From contig JAFMOC010000192.1 of assembly GCA_019802505.1 (NCBI GenBank), positions 660,501-724,500 of the forward strand: a stretch of 64,000 nt of DNA, read 5' to 3'. The notes below the pieces were generated by a model that worked only from the letters and a program-made list of their open reading frames with translations, was not told the DNA's origin and searched no databases. This stretch comes from Corydoras sp. C115. Taxonomy: Eukaryota > Chordata > Actinopteri > Siluriformes > Callichthyidae. Position 1 is the stretch's first letter; every line of letters begins with the position of its first letter. Of this stretch, positions 37,146 to 50,549 are shown one piece after another. Position numbers and translations under genes: made by a program.

Positions 37146-39540
37146 TGTATTCAATGTGACATACATGTAAGACATGAGTAAGTAAGTTAGGGAGCAACCA
37201 GCTGACTGCCATATTATGAACCCTTATTTGAGTTAGGAAGATCATTCCATCTTTTAGCAGTGGTATGAGAAATGGAGTTAGAATCTGCTCCCTGATGGGG
37301 TATCAGACATCAGCTGTCACTAGAACACAGTGGATGACTCAAATTTATCTTGAGATTATGGGCCTTTATCCAAACAAATGTCAATGAGGCTTACTTAAGG
37401 CGCAATCTATAATATAAAAAAACAACAATGTAATGATGCATTTTGTGACAATATGCAACAAAGTATAGCTCTGCACTTTCAGATTTTTTTGAGCTTTAAT
37501 AATATCTTAAGATAATAAAATATCTTAATCCCCTTTGAATTAACTTTGATCATTTACTGTGCTAATGGTATCTACGATTTATATTTTCCCCTCATATTAT
37601 ACAATTGAGTATTTTGCACTATTCTGCACCTCTTCTGCCTCACTGTAGGTGGCAGCATTGACTTTTTTATTTGTCATCTAATACATGATTACATTTCTCC
37701 TAACTTTTCTGTACTTGTAGTGTTTTAACTTTATAAGCTCATGCGGGATGACGGTGTTGAATAATGGGTTAAAGTCAACATAAGGTTAAAACTGTTGACT
37801 GGTTCTGATTTTCGCTATGTTTCTTTACTAAGAATATGGGACTGTTCACAATGCTTAGATTAAATGCCACAGAATTGTAACTGAGGCAGGACACAGAACT
37901 CAGCTTTTAATTATTAAGCTTTTTATTATTAATTAAGTTAATTATTTTGTTTTCTCCAAAATAAAATCAGCACTATTCGACTGCATTGCAAAACGAAATT
38001 CTAGGAAAATGATCTACGGTGCAAATCTGCTCAGAATTAGACAATTTCATAATTAGTACCTAAAAATGTGATTAGTTGTAAGATATAAAAGCAGCACAAA
38101 TGTGTTGTGCATACTGTATGACTGGCCTGCAGCAAAAAAATGTAATGCTGTATTATCCATTTGGAATTTCCTGTTTAATACATCTGGAATTTTTCAGTTT
38201 TCTGCAGCACCCAAATCTCTCAATAGGTGGCAGTAGTGATGCATGATCAATTTGACACTTTTACTGCAAGACATTGGCAATAGTTAAAATCTGCACAGAC
38301 ATTGTAAGTAATAAAGAATCAATCCTTATTAAACTAAGCCTAAAATCAGTGTATTAGATAACATTACCTCATGTTGTTATTGTCTTTTTGATATCAAATG
38401 TGCATGGTGTACCCAGTGACTGCAGTAGAGACTGCTACCAAAGGCAGTTATTCCTTACATAACACTACATAAAATAGAATGTGCACACCATCTCATTAAC
38501 ATGTAGTTGTTGAATTTTTCTTTTATAAAGGAAAACACAATGATGTTACATAATGCCTTGCTTTTGCAATCTTCACTCTTTTGGTTCAGATATAATAGTT
38601 TAGAATATGATGGATGGATTTATTCACAAGTGTTCATAAAGTTGGGAAAAGGTTTCAGACGATAAGGCCTGACTTACAGCTGCCAAGTCATTAAATCTCG
38701 CAGGTACTTGGTACATTGAGGTCAAAACTCTATAAGTGGGACTGCTAAGTTCTGGCAATTAATTTCATTATAATCCTGGCTTTGTGCAAAAGGGTTTTTA
38801 TCACGCTGGAACAAAAAGGCTGTTTCTTTTGTACCCACACAATACATTCACACAGTTCTTATAGTTTTATAGCATATGGGGTTTAATTTTTAGCTCTTGG
38901 TGTGACAAGATGACCCAGCTATACCATAAGCTTTAAGTATATTCTTATATTTTAAAAGGTATAATAATATAATATCATGATGATTAGATTAATATTATCA
39001 TTATTATGTAAACTTGCCTATGTTTTCTTATTAAGCCAATAGTTTTTCTAAATATGACAACATAGTTTATAATAAAGTACACTTTACAGATACATCACAT
39101 TGAATCTCCTATAGCATCTCATTCCATGATTGGTTCTTTCTACAAAATTTTGGAGTGTGGCTCTGGTATTTTTTTGACTATTTTCACAAAGAGCATTTGT
39201 AAGGTCAGACAATGATATTAGACAACCTGGTTTGAAATCTCTGTATATACATTATGCATTTGCTGGGGTAGAAGTGGGTTGAACTCTGTGTGGGTCAAAC
39301 AAATTATTTCACAGTTTATCCAACTATTCCTTTATGGATATTTTTTGCATGCTGGAACAGAAAAGGGCCTTATTGGAAGCATATAGTACATCCATAAATG
39401 TCCAAAAAGCTTTGGTGCTTAAGATCATAGACCTGTGCCATCCAGAAATTTTTGATTAAGATAGATATCTCAAATACTTTACTATTATGTGTATATAGTA
39501 AATATACAGCAAAATTCAGTATATAGTATATACCAGCAAA

Positions 39541-39857
39541 ATTCCTGGTTCGAATCCCCATCTGTGTGGAGTTTCCATGTTCTCCCCTTGTCTGCGTGGG
39601 TTTCCTCCGGGTTCTCTGGTTTCCTCCCACAGTCCAAAAACAGGGAACAAGTCAATTGAGTTCTCCAAATAGCCCAATATAGAGTGTGTATGCGTGCGTG
39701 TTTGTCTGTGTGAGTGAGTGTGTGCCCAGCGATAGATTGGCGCCCTGTCCTGGGTGTATCTGCCCAGCGCCTGAAACATTCTCCCCTGGATGGGCATGGG
39801 GAACCCCACCGTGACCCTAATATAGGATAAAGCGGAAGATAATGAATGAATGAATAT
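39541..39857 (+). repeat. SINE-A, 5'-truncated before the B box
   Basis: It starts CCTGGTTCGAATCCCC and ends GGAAGATAATGAATGAATGAAT. Confidence 0.85.
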
Positions 39858-40109
39858 TTTTACTGTCATATAATGATAATATACTGTAAAACATTTGGTG
39901 TGATTTAATTTCACATTACAATAAATTAATTTAATTTGTCAAATTACTTCAATCTTTATTTAATAAGTAATAATAAATATGGTTAATAAAAGTTATACAA
40001 TATATAATATTTAGAACATACAATTCTTTTTATTATACATTATCACTCAGAAATCGTCAGTACTAATCATTACAGTTTTGAATCCTTGCCCACTCCTGTA
40101 AACTCTGTA

Positions 40110-40445
40110 TACAAGACATCTCAACAATCCATGGTCACCACTGTATAATTTTCCTCTTCATGATGCACCATATATTTTCAATAAAACAGATCTGGACTGT
40201 AGGCAGGTCAGTCAAGCACACCCACTATCATATCTACGAAGCCCCACCGTTCTACTCATGCAGAATGAGGACTGTCATTTTATTGCTATGATAGACGTGA
40301 ATTCAGTGGAGCTTGCTGAAAGCAAATGTCTTTCCAAAATACCAAAATAAGCCTCAGCATCAATAGTACATTTTCATATATGCTTATCACCCACTCCTCG
40401 CCCCCATGTTGTCACAGATGCTGGTGTATTCACATTTTTTGGTGA
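40110..40445 (-). mobile_element. Decayed transposase-gene fragment
   Basis: CTTCATGATGCACCATATATTTTCAATAAAACAG then GATCTGGACTGTAGGCAGGTC and CCTCAGCATCAATAGTAC correspond, on the minus strand, to the same general transposase type as the 17.8 kb relic. No frame remains. Confidence 0.5.
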
Positions 40446-40717
40446 CAGTCTGGATGGACTTTTTATCATCGTTGGCACGTAGAGTTTGACATGTGTGTTT
40501 TGCCCAAAACAAGCTGAATCCATTTCAGTTGAATTCAGGCCCAGAAAACTTGCCAGTGTTTCAGCATGGTTTTGTGTACAGCTTCCTTTTGTAAATAATA
40601 CAGTAGAATACAGTCAAACTGCTAATTGTAAAAATTCCAAAATGGTGCTACTAAAAATTGGCATTTTTTGGGAATTCATTTTAGACATTTAAAATTTAGG
40701 CTTTTAAATAAATAAGT

Positions 40718-40848
40718 GCCCAGCGATGGATTGGCGCCCTGTCCTGGGTCTATCTGCCCAGCGCCCGAGACATTCTCCCCTGGATGGGCATGGGGAACCC
40801 CACCGCGACCCTAATAGAGGATAAAGCGGGAGATAATGAATGAATGAA
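40718..40848 (+). repeat. SINE-A, strongly 5'-truncated (131 bp)
   Basis: Only the 3' end from GTGCCCAGCGATGGATTGG to GAATGAATGAAA. Confidence 0.88.
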
Positions 40849-40929
40849 AAATACATAAGTAACAATTGACAGTTTGTAGTCTTTGTAACATTTTCAGAAA
40901 TTGTCTCAATTTTACTGAAATTTTATCAG

Positions 40930-41455
40930 CATACAGTACCAGTCAAAATTTCAGACACATTGCAAGTTTGCGTCATTTACTTCATTTACCATCTAGATGA
41001 AATTTTACAATTACAGACTACTGTAGTTCATCTGTTTTCTTTGTTTTTGTTAGCCTTTTGTTGGTTCTCTGTTCTCTATTGGTCAGCAGCATCACAGAAC
41101 AGGTATAATTTGGGTGGTGGGTTGTTTATTGTCAGTTCTGCAGTGACACTGATGTGGTGAGGGGGTTTTAGTGCAGCAGTGCTGCTGGAGTTTCATTTAA
41201 TCACCTCAGTGACACTGCTGGGATAGGAGTAATGCAACCACCAAATAACCCCTGCTCTGTGGTGCTACTATAGGGGTCCTGAGCATTAGAACAGAGTAAA
41301 GGAGACGTACACAGTATGTACTATAGTCCACAAACAGATGGTCTACAGTCTGGAATTCTAGAACTACAATGTCCATCTTTACCACAAGTGGAACAACATG
41401 GAGAATAAGTGGAGCAAAAAGGGCTCGAGTAAGAATATTTGACTGGTCAAGTGTA
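40930..41455. mobile_element. DNA-transposon relic with weak inverted ends, containing a common teleost repeat
   Basis: CATACAGTACCAGTCAAAATTTCAGACACA at the left and GAATATTTGACTGGTCAAGTGTATATAC at the right are partly inverted. Inside, CAGTGACACTGATGTGGTGAGG, GGGGTCCTGAGCATTAGAACAG and AACAGATGGTCTACAGTC match a repeat I recall as widespread in fish. A short piece of the same (CTGTGACACTGATGTGGTGAG) lies near 5986. Confidence 0.5.
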
Positions 41456-44400
41456 TATACATTAAACTCTAAAGAGTAATTGTGATTTCTTTCATTTCAG
41501 TGCTATTTTATCGGTTTAAAATGTTACCAAAGTGTGCTTCCAATCCAGTCTTGTCAGCTAACACGTTTTACTCCACTCAGGTCTTCAGTGAAATATTATA
41601 CCCAAGCTATACCTGATTAGACTCGTGCAGTCAGTGTCAAATGGCATCAAGTTGGCCGTGCTTATCCGAGGCTTCAGCTGAGCTCGATCCAACAGCAAAA
41701 TTGATAGATGCAGTTCCAAAGCTGGACAGAAGCATATTGCTCATGAGCCAAAAAGCCTTAATTTCACACCAATTCAGAGACAGATGGCAAGAATCACTGA
41801 GAACCAACACAATCACCCTTTCCAAGGTGAAAGTCTCACCCTTAGTGGGGAACTGATTAGTTGATATGCATTCAGACTTACAGATATGATTTTTTTTAAA
41901 CAAATGCAGTGTTCTTAGCTTTGCAAACACCTAATGTTTAATATCCTGTCTGAAATTGACAGGATATTAATTGACTTAAAAGTGCAAACAAAACTCTTTT
42001 ATTAATGGACTCATGAAGATTTACACTGGGAAAGGTGTCAGATGTCTTAAGTTGTTTACAAGTTATTGTAAATTTTCTTTGGAATCTTAAAGACAATTAC
42101 ATGCATTAATATTATTAAGTGGTCTTTGTTGGATGACTGTTGCAGTGAAAAATGGCATGAGTTATCTTTATTGCATACAGTGTTTCAGTCTGTGGATTGT
42201 TGGACTTGGATAATTCAGGGTTGGTTGATTACACTTGATTACTGGGTACACTTGATTGACTGCACACCACTGTAAACGGACAGAGTGGTGGCTGTAATTT
42301 TCGATAACTCTGGCCTTTATAAATTATTCAATTCAACAAATGACTCTTTACCATTGTTGTAATAGGATTAAAATAATTATTAACATGTTTTCCCTTATTC
42401 ATTCCTGCACATTAATTTACACAACTATAAACTGGAGAACAGTATTGGGTTTTGAGGTCAGGCTGTAAAAATGAGTTTGATGTTTTGTAAAAACCACTGA
42501 AGTATGGATGCATTTAGATGTATGCCTATTGTTAAGTGTTATATAAATAAACTTCTTAAAATTGAAACTACTAAAAGCAGCTTAGTAAAACAACATATTA
42601 AAGTAAAATATATATGAATGAAAATATTTTACACACCTATAAATCATTTGAATTCAGGTGTTTCTTGTTGTCCAATTGCTAAAGTTATATTAAATCAGTT
42701 GCCATGCACGGTATGGATGTATTGTCCAGCTTTGAGGGAACAATTTGAGCAAAGCTCAGGGTATGGTTAAATCATATTTTTGTGAAAGGACTGACCCTTA
42801 TAAAGTCCTAGCCTTAACCCCATTGAACACCTTTGGGATAAACTACGACATTTCTTTTAACCAGGCCCCCTTGTTTAGAGATCTAACAAACACAGTTCAA
42901 TCAGTGAGGGTTAATACACATGGACTCCCAAATTGCACGAAGGCTGAGACATTCCTGTACCTGTAATTTTTTTTTCCTTTTTCCTTTCTTCTTTCTGGTA
43001 TCGCATGAGTTACAGTGGAGCATATCCTTGGCAACAGGTTAAAATTGTCTCTTGAGGTGCAGAGTAGGATGGGTAATCTATGCTCAATCTTAGTGTTTAT
43101 TAGATTGGAACAATCTTATTGCAGTCTCCATGGTAACCAGAGCCTGTGTAACATCCATGTAGCATTAACTAATTGTTTAGTACTTTGCATTAGGGCAGTA
43201 AGCTAAACATTTGTTCTTTGACATTAGCAGAAGAGAGATGCCGAAAATGATGCTACAATGTATATGTAATCCTTACCAGTGAGTGCTGTTGCTTATGTGC
43301 ATGCATACAGCATTAAATATGGCAATATAGGTACATACCAATTAAAACTTTACCTAATTATTCATAATGACCAAAAGGTAAATATTTGACTTTAGTTTAT
43401 TATATAAATATTGTATTTTTGCTGACTATTTTCATTGCTGGTAAACTGAACAGTTTATACATCCACCCAGAATTTATGCAGATGGGAAATTGAATAAGCA
43501 GTAAAAAGTAAACAGTGCCAAACACATGGTGGTAATGGCACAGAAATTACTGCATTTATTTAATAGGCCTTTTCTCTTAATGTAAAAGCATAAATATTTT
43601 GGTTACTCCCATATTGCAAAGTACCAATGTAGCCAAGTCTTTACTGGCCTTATTTTTCATTTCCTTCTTCAGCTGCTCTCATTAGTGGTTGCCAGACTAC
43701 TTCTATTTCTATTTATGCAGACTTGGCACTCGCACAATGGGTGAACATATATGTACATCCTCATTGACTAGACTAATTTATAATCTTTAATTTAACTATT
43801 GTATGTTTTGGGAACATGGGATGAAACCAAAGACCCTTGAGGAACAAGTTTAATAGTTGTATTGCAAAATGACATGGAAAACAGAAAATGATTGCAGCAG
43901 AAAATAATGTATGAAAACAGCTGTGACAAATATATAAAAAACAAAATAGTTGATACAAACGATGCTTTGTCTTGAGTATAAGGTATTGTAAACTAAACAT
44001 ACACTAAATATTGGGTCCTTTTTTTTATCACAGTGGACCTTTGAATAACTGTGCATGTTAAAAAGACTAAAAAAACAAAGACTTTCAATGCAGGGTGTAG
44101 GTCAGTTAGAGCTAGAAGGATTTCAACAGACAAGTGCAACTGACACCTTAATTTAAAACAAGAAATAATGTCAAGGCACAGATGTTTGGTCAGGCTGTGG
44201 GTGGACAGGGAAATGGTGGGTGGCTTACAGTAGGATTTAAAGCGCAGCTTTGCACTTAATCACAATGAGAGATATAATACAGCTGCAATGATACACTTGA
44301 GGTGTGATCCATTGACTCATTTTAGATCAAAAGCACTCTGAATAAAGCAGTCAGCGTCACTTTATATAACAGTACAATATTAAAGTCTGACGGTAGGACA

Positions 44401-44734
44401 CACTACCTTTCAGGAACACTTCTTTAAAATATGTTTTGCTGTTGGTTGTCTGTCTTAAGCATTTATTCAATACTAACCATTAAATAAAAATACTGAAACA
44501 TGAATGTGTGAATAAAAAAAAAATGTTCCAAAGGCAATTTTGAAAGCTTATTTCTTCAAATGCTTTAAACTATGTTTTGATTGTACGCATTTCTCAAAAG
44601 ATTCTCATTTCTACAAATTATTTTTGCCAATTAATACACAATCTTCAGCAAATAACAATTATAATCTTTTAAATAAGCCACTCTTTTACTGTGTGCCTTT
44701 AAACAGTAAATTAACTGGATGTGATTCATTAACA

Positions 44735-44942
44735 TAACATTATTCTGCAGAAGCTTTAATCCAAAATGACTTACAATTAACCAAACTTGCAGATTAGGAT
44801 CAGAGTACAGGGTCAACTTTGATACAGCACCCTTAGAACAAGGAGGGTTAAAGGCTTTGCTCAAGACAATTTTAAGTGAAACTGGGCTTTGAACCCTCAA
44901 CCTAGGATTAAGAACCCTACACCATTACCATAAAGCGACAAC
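44735..44942 (-). repeat. SINE-B copy, diverged
   Basis: TAACATTATTCTGCAGAAGCTTTAATCCAAAATGACTTACA at the tail, TTTGCTCAAGACAATTTT in the body, and CTTTGAACCCTCAACC at the complement of the B box. Confidence 0.7.
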
Positions 44943-45445
44943 AAAATTGATATATATATTACATTATATTTAGTGCATGTTCTAGTCATTAGGCTTCTAC
45001 AGTACTATAGATGTGGATAACATAGAAGCACCCTATATGGATATTTTAGTAAAAGCTTACTCATCACTTACAACTACACTAGCTAATGATATATTTGAGC
45101 TCATATGTACAGGAGGGGGGCAGGGGATCAAGGAATGCTTGTAAAGAAGCTTTCCTGCTTCCTAATTGGTGTTGTCATTTGATGAAGTGCTGCCTTCTGG
45201 GTGGATATGAAACATGACTTAAATAAAGAGAAACAGGCTAAACATCTCAACCTTATGCAAACACACACACACACAAAGGCACAATGATAAATGTATATTT
45301 TAATAAGGCGGCACAGTGGTGCTTAAGTGCTAGGAAAGGCTTGGTAACCTACCTCATATAAACATATACCATGAAACTCTATGGATCAGAATCATTTGTA
45401 AACTGGACTATAGAGGATCCAATGGTTTCGAATAAATACCAACCA

Positions 45446-45511
45446 TTACATTACATTTACATTACATTTAGTCATTTAGCAGACGCTTTTATCCAAAGCG
45501 ACTTACAAATG
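45446..45511 (-). repeat. SINE-B tail fragment
   Basis: ACATTTAGTCATTTAGCAGACGCTTTTATCCAAAGCGACTTACAAATGAGAAC: only the last ~65 bp of the family. Confidence 0.85.
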
Positions 45512-46856
45512 AGAACACCACAAGTCAGAAGCCATGGAGAAAACCAACTACACTGTAAATTCATCAAACCTGATTGTTATTCGATGCTGCGCCCCCCCCC
45601 CCTTTTTTTTTTCTACAACAGGTATTTGTTAAAGAGATGTGTTTTAAGGAGTTTCTTAAAACCAATTAATTAATTAATGACCACAGTAATCAGGTCTTTT
45701 TGATGTCTTGTCACCAACAAGTATGCTTAAGTATTAACTCTTTTATAGCTGTATGAACTTGGGATGCACGTGTTTTTAAAGTAATGCTACACAATCTTAC
45801 AGCCAGGTCTCTATACAAAAATACTTGGACTCGCTCTGACAGTAACATATTTTGTTCTAGTGTTTAATTCTTTTGAGTGAGTCACTGTGGGAGTAAACCC
45901 TTTTTTCCATTCACCATGGTAACCTGTTTAGGCTTGGGTAGGATCCAGCTCATGCAGAGAGGTTTTCATTCACAGAAACAGTGTGAAAGGCAATTCTGGA
46001 AAATGTCATCTCCTAATGTTTCTTGCTTCATTTGAGTATTTCATCTGAGGAAAAAGAATAAGTAACGGATGCACCATCTAACCATCACGACTAATTCTGA
46101 TTTACAACAGAGGATATCGATGTCCATTATGGGTCATTAACATACAAAAAAAATTAACTCTACCTCTCTTAAGTGTTTGTCTTAATATATGGGAATCGAT
46201 AAAGATATTACAGATGGCTTATTTGACATTTAGATGTTTACTATGTAATGAACAATATAGCCCAGTGTTTATATGTAAATATATTTTTCAATTAATAAAA
46301 TTTTATTTGACAGACATGGAAAAAACCCAATACAATTAAAATGATTACATTATGCTCCTTTATGATTTATTTATGATTGATTAAGTTTAATGAAAGGATT
46401 GGAAGAACTGTTTTTAATGTCTGTAAGTGAACACAATATCTGAGAGGAGCAATTCCAAATTTATTATTAAATAAAAAAAATAAATAAAAAAAACACGGAG
46501 TATAAAATGTGCCCTTACATCATATGTACCATAGTATATAGTGGTTAGAACTTTATCAAAAAAGTTACATACCCTAAGGAAAGTGGTTTCTAATTTATTA
46601 CTTCATCCAAACTACCATCATGTTGATTTAAATTGTTTGAAATTTCTTTGCCAGTATAACAGTAACATCTAATCTTAATGCTAAATAAATGTTAACTTTA
46701 GAATAGTATGTAACGAATAGTTAATTAAACCAAGGTTTTACTTTTTAATTCTCCACTCATCTTTGGCTCCACTTCACTGGCTTTTAGGTCAGAGAAATAA
46801 ATGTGTGTATCCTAACAAGCTTCCTCATTTAAGTTTAAATTATTTATATATAGTAG

Positions 46857-46860
<4 letters not shown>

Positions 46861-46890
<30 letters not shown>
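46861..46890. repeat. Poly-T run of about 30
   Basis: Homopolymer. Confidence 0.9.
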
Positions 46891-46895
<5 letters not shown>

Positions 46896-46948
46896 TAGTG
46901 CATTGTTTTAAAACAGCTTTAGTGCAATGTCCTAAGCTTCATGGGAGG

Positions 46949-47088
46949 ACCATCCATCCATTATCTTCCGATTTATCCTCTAATAGGGTTGCGGGGGGCG
47001 CTGGGCAGATACACCCATGACAGGGTGCCAATCTATCGCTGGACACACACTCACTCACACAGACACACACAAACACACTCTATATATT
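46949..47088 (-). repeat. SINE-A, truncated and internally deleted, GGAT-tail subtype
   Basis: ACCATCCATCCATTATCTTCCG...GGGTTGCGGGGGGCGCTGGGCAG skips about 40 bp present in other copies, and the head is missing. Confidence 0.8.
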
Positions 47089-49041
47089 CGAAGAAAAAAA
47101 ATGTATTAAACCTGCTTTTATAGAAAATTTATTTTATTTGCATTTATTTTTTGCATTATCCAACATTGAACTTAAATCTTTTAGTACTCAACATGTTATC
47201 ATATAAAAAAGGTATATTTGCTTTGATGAAGTTAAATTTTCCCATGATTTAAGTTTGAAATGAAATGTTTGTCATTTTCGGGTCAATGATTTTATAGATG
47301 ACCATTTATAAAGACAGGCTAAAGGCCAAAAGTACACATACAGTTACAGACAATGAGTAGCCATAGGTAACCTGATAGCCAATGATATCATTACCTGTGA
47401 AAAGCTTTTCCTAAGCAGCAGACATAAAAAAGAAAATGCTCAAGGACCCCACATCATAAAATTACCCAGCCCAACTTTGTTGCTATGGCAACTCGTATTC
47501 TTCGATCTCTTTTAATTAAGCGCTTGAGCTGCCAAAGGGCATTTAGTGTTTGCTCATGGTCTACGTCGAATCATGTTTACTTTGAGTCAATGTGCAGTAT
47601 CTCTTGCACTCCTTTGCTGTATGCCTGACTGGTATCTGTGCCACTGTATAACCACAGAAAAGCTTTTAAAGATCTAATTTATTGCGGTTTCAGCATAATG
47701 TAGCTTCACATTGTACAGTGTATGTAGTTTTTAGGCCTTCATCAAAAGTCAATTCATATTATTCATATATTTCATATCATAAGTACATAATTTTGATTTG
47801 TTAATTTGTAACAATTCAGCATTTTGCCTAAATTATGATGGCTTTTTGCAACAATAAAAAAAGGTTTATGCGGTTTTTAATTTTCTGACATTATGCTAAT
47901 TAAAGGTCTTTATTATGTTTTGGTTCAGACCAACATCCTTTCAAACACAGGCAGCAGAAATTAGTTAAGGAACAATAATTTTCTAGATTGAATCCAATAC
48001 ACATGCAAATTTATTCTCATTAATGCAGGAATAGCAGAACGGAAACATTTGACCTCATCGTATAAAAATAAGACACAGAATCCTCCAGCATGATGCTAAT
48101 TGAGACTGGGATGTCCTTTTTTTGTCCTTGTAATTAAAACACTCACTAAGAGGCTAATTGGAACAATCCAGATTAATCGAATCACTCCAAAGTTAAACTT
48201 GCTTTAGATTGCACTTTAAACATTCTGCAAAGTGGATTGATATTTATTTTATGTACATGTTCAGCAAGTGTATAACTAAAGCACAAAAGACTATAAAATA
48301 TTGATAAGACTTTTTTTATTATATTATGATAGAATGATAATGCTGCAATGCGTAATACTAAGTCTATGAAAAACGTTTCCAAAAGCAGTCTAGTGAGTAC
48401 AAATATTTGTTTGTCATTTTAAATTGTACTATTCTACATAGCATAAGAAAAGTGTACATTACATCTTATGAATAATTGAAGCTTCATGATCTGCTCACTG
48501 AGTAACTGTGAGAAGCAAGGTAAATCAATATGTGATTTTGGACCCAGCTACTTCCTCACCTCTTTTTATTATTATTAGTTATTTTTTACAGAAAATTTCT
48601 TCATAAACTAAATAAATTTTACAGCAATATATATTTGACATTCTTAGTTCAATGCTTTTAATTTTCTATTTGAAATGTGTGTAAAATCTATACAGCCAAT
48701 TGTACAGAAACATATTTAAATAAGTTTATTTCACACTCCATGGCACTTTGCATGAGCATAATTATAAATCTGTGGTTACACTCCTGCAATGATTAGGGTC
48801 CAGCAAAGGAATAGAAGACAGTTCTGGCGTGATTGCAGTTTAATTGTACAAACTTTCTATTTCTTCCATTTCATCAATTCTTTGGTTCTTTTAAAAAATA
48901 TATTATTTTAAGTGTTCAGTTACAACACTGAATTACAGTTAAGCAAAACACAATGTCATTCTGATTTACAATATTTTTGCATTACTACACAATGCACAGT
49001 TGTAAACATTTAAAATATAAATTTTTATTTATATATAAAAT

Positions 49042-49094
49042 AATATTTTAGCGTCTGCTAAATGACTAAATGTAAATGTAATGTAAATGTAATA
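49042..49094 (+). repeat. SINE-B tail fragment
   Basis: AGCGTCTGCTAAATGACTAAATGTAAATGTAATG, directly before a SINE-A insertion. Confidence 0.8.
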
Positions 49095-49100
49095 TTCACG

Positions 49101-49641
49101 GCGGCACGGTGGATTAGTGGTTAGCACGTTCGCCTCTCAGCGCTAGGGATTCCCGGTTCGAATCCCCATCTGGATGGAGTTTCCATGTTCTCCCCGTGTC
49201 TGCGTGGGTTTCCTCCGGGTTCTCCGGTTTCCTCCCACAGTCCAAAAACATGGATCAAGTCAATTTGAATTCTCAAAATTGCCCCATATAGAGTGTGTCT
49301 GTGTGAGTGAGTGTGTGCCCAGTGATGGATTGGCGCCCTGTCCTGGGTGTATCTGCCCAGCGTCCGAGACGTTCTCCCCTGGATGGGCATGGGGAACCCC
49401 ACCGCGAGCCTAATAGAGGATAAAGCGGGAGATAATGAATGAATGAATGAATTTTAATATTCATATAGAGTGTGTTTGTGTGAGTGAGTGTGTGCCCAGC
49501 GATGGATTGGCGCCCTGTCCTGGGTGTATCTGCCCAGCGTCCGAGATGTTCTCCCCTGGATGGGCATGGGGAACCCCACCGCGACCCTAATAGAGGATAA
49601 AGCGGGAGATAATGAATGAATGAATGAATTTTAATATTCAA
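49101..49641 (+). repeat. SINE-A full copy followed by a head-to-tail partial copy
   Basis: The full copy runs from GGCGGCACGGTGG to GAATGAATGAAT. TTTTAATATTCATATAGAGTGTG then starts a second 3' part that ends in the same GAATGAATTTTAATATTCA. TAATATTCA appears before the first copy (about 49091), between the two, and after the second (about 49633). Confidence 0.85.
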
Positions 49642-49643
49642 AT

Positions 49644-49765
49644 CACAGTCCAAAAATATGGATTCAAGGTAAATTGACTACTCTAAATTGCCCCATATGT
49701 TGTGTGTGAGTGTGTGTGTCTGTATGTTTGTGTGAGTGAGTGAGTGAGTGTGGGCCCAGTGATCA
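49644..49765 (+). repeat. SINE-A middle fragment, diverged
   Basis: CACAGTCCAAAAATATGGATTC...AAATTGCCCCATATGTTGTGTG...GTGGGCCCAGTGATC directly follows the tandem pair. It may be a third, older piece. Confidence 0.65.
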
Positions 49766-50231
49766 TTATTCAATTAATCAAGTACTTCAAGCCACAGTGA
49801 TTATTTAGAGAGGGTATTGGTTAATTAGCGTTTGAGCTAATGTATATAGAACAGTGGAATTTCAGGAGAAGGAGTTGTTGGTCATTAACCTGACTAGCCC
49901 AACAAAAACAATCAGCTCAAGCTAAAATTAGTAAGAGGGCAATAGTGAGTGGCACAGCTGATGCATAGCTCTAGGGTACCTGATTAGATTATCTTTCAGG
50001 CTTACTGTCTGCGTGAAGATTCTTGCATGTCCTCTTTATTCCTTATGGTTTTTTTATCCTGGTTCTCTGGGTTTATCCCACCACACAAAAGCAAAAAATA
50101 GAAAGATTGGATAGTATGTGATTTCTGTATGTGCATGGTCCTCTTCAAATGGCATTGTATGAACTCCAGGTAAAAATCCAAGACCTCCAAATGAGCTCCA
50201 AGAAGAACAAAAAAATCATTGAATGTAACTT

Positions 50232-50549
50232 CATTCATTCATTCATTGTCTCCCGCTTTATCCTCTATTAGGGTCGCGGTGGGGTTCCCCATGCCCATCC
50301 AGGGGAGAACGTCTCGGGCGCTGGGCAGATACACCCAGGACAGGGCGCCAATCCATCGCTGAGTACACACTCACACACTCAAACACACTCTATATGGGGC
50401 AATTTAGAGAACTCAATTAACTTGATCCATGTTTTTGGACTGTGGGAGGAAACCGGAGAACATGGAAACTCCACCCAGATGGGGATACGAACCGGGAATC
50501 CCTAGCGCTGAGAGGCGAACGTGCTAACCACTAAGCCACCGTGCCGCCC
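50232..50549 (-). repeat. SINE-A with internal deletion, perfect 12-bp target-site duplication
   Basis: TGAATGTAACTT occurs at 50220-50231 and 50550-50561. About 30 bp between GGAGAACC and GAACATGG is missing. Confidence 0.92.

Noticed and set aside
41637..41930. Overlapping open frames on both strands near 41.7 kb (71 and 97 codons)
   Set aside because: The area is somewhat GC-richer, but neither peptide matches a family I know and there are no splice sites that join it to anything. Probably a repeat fragment.
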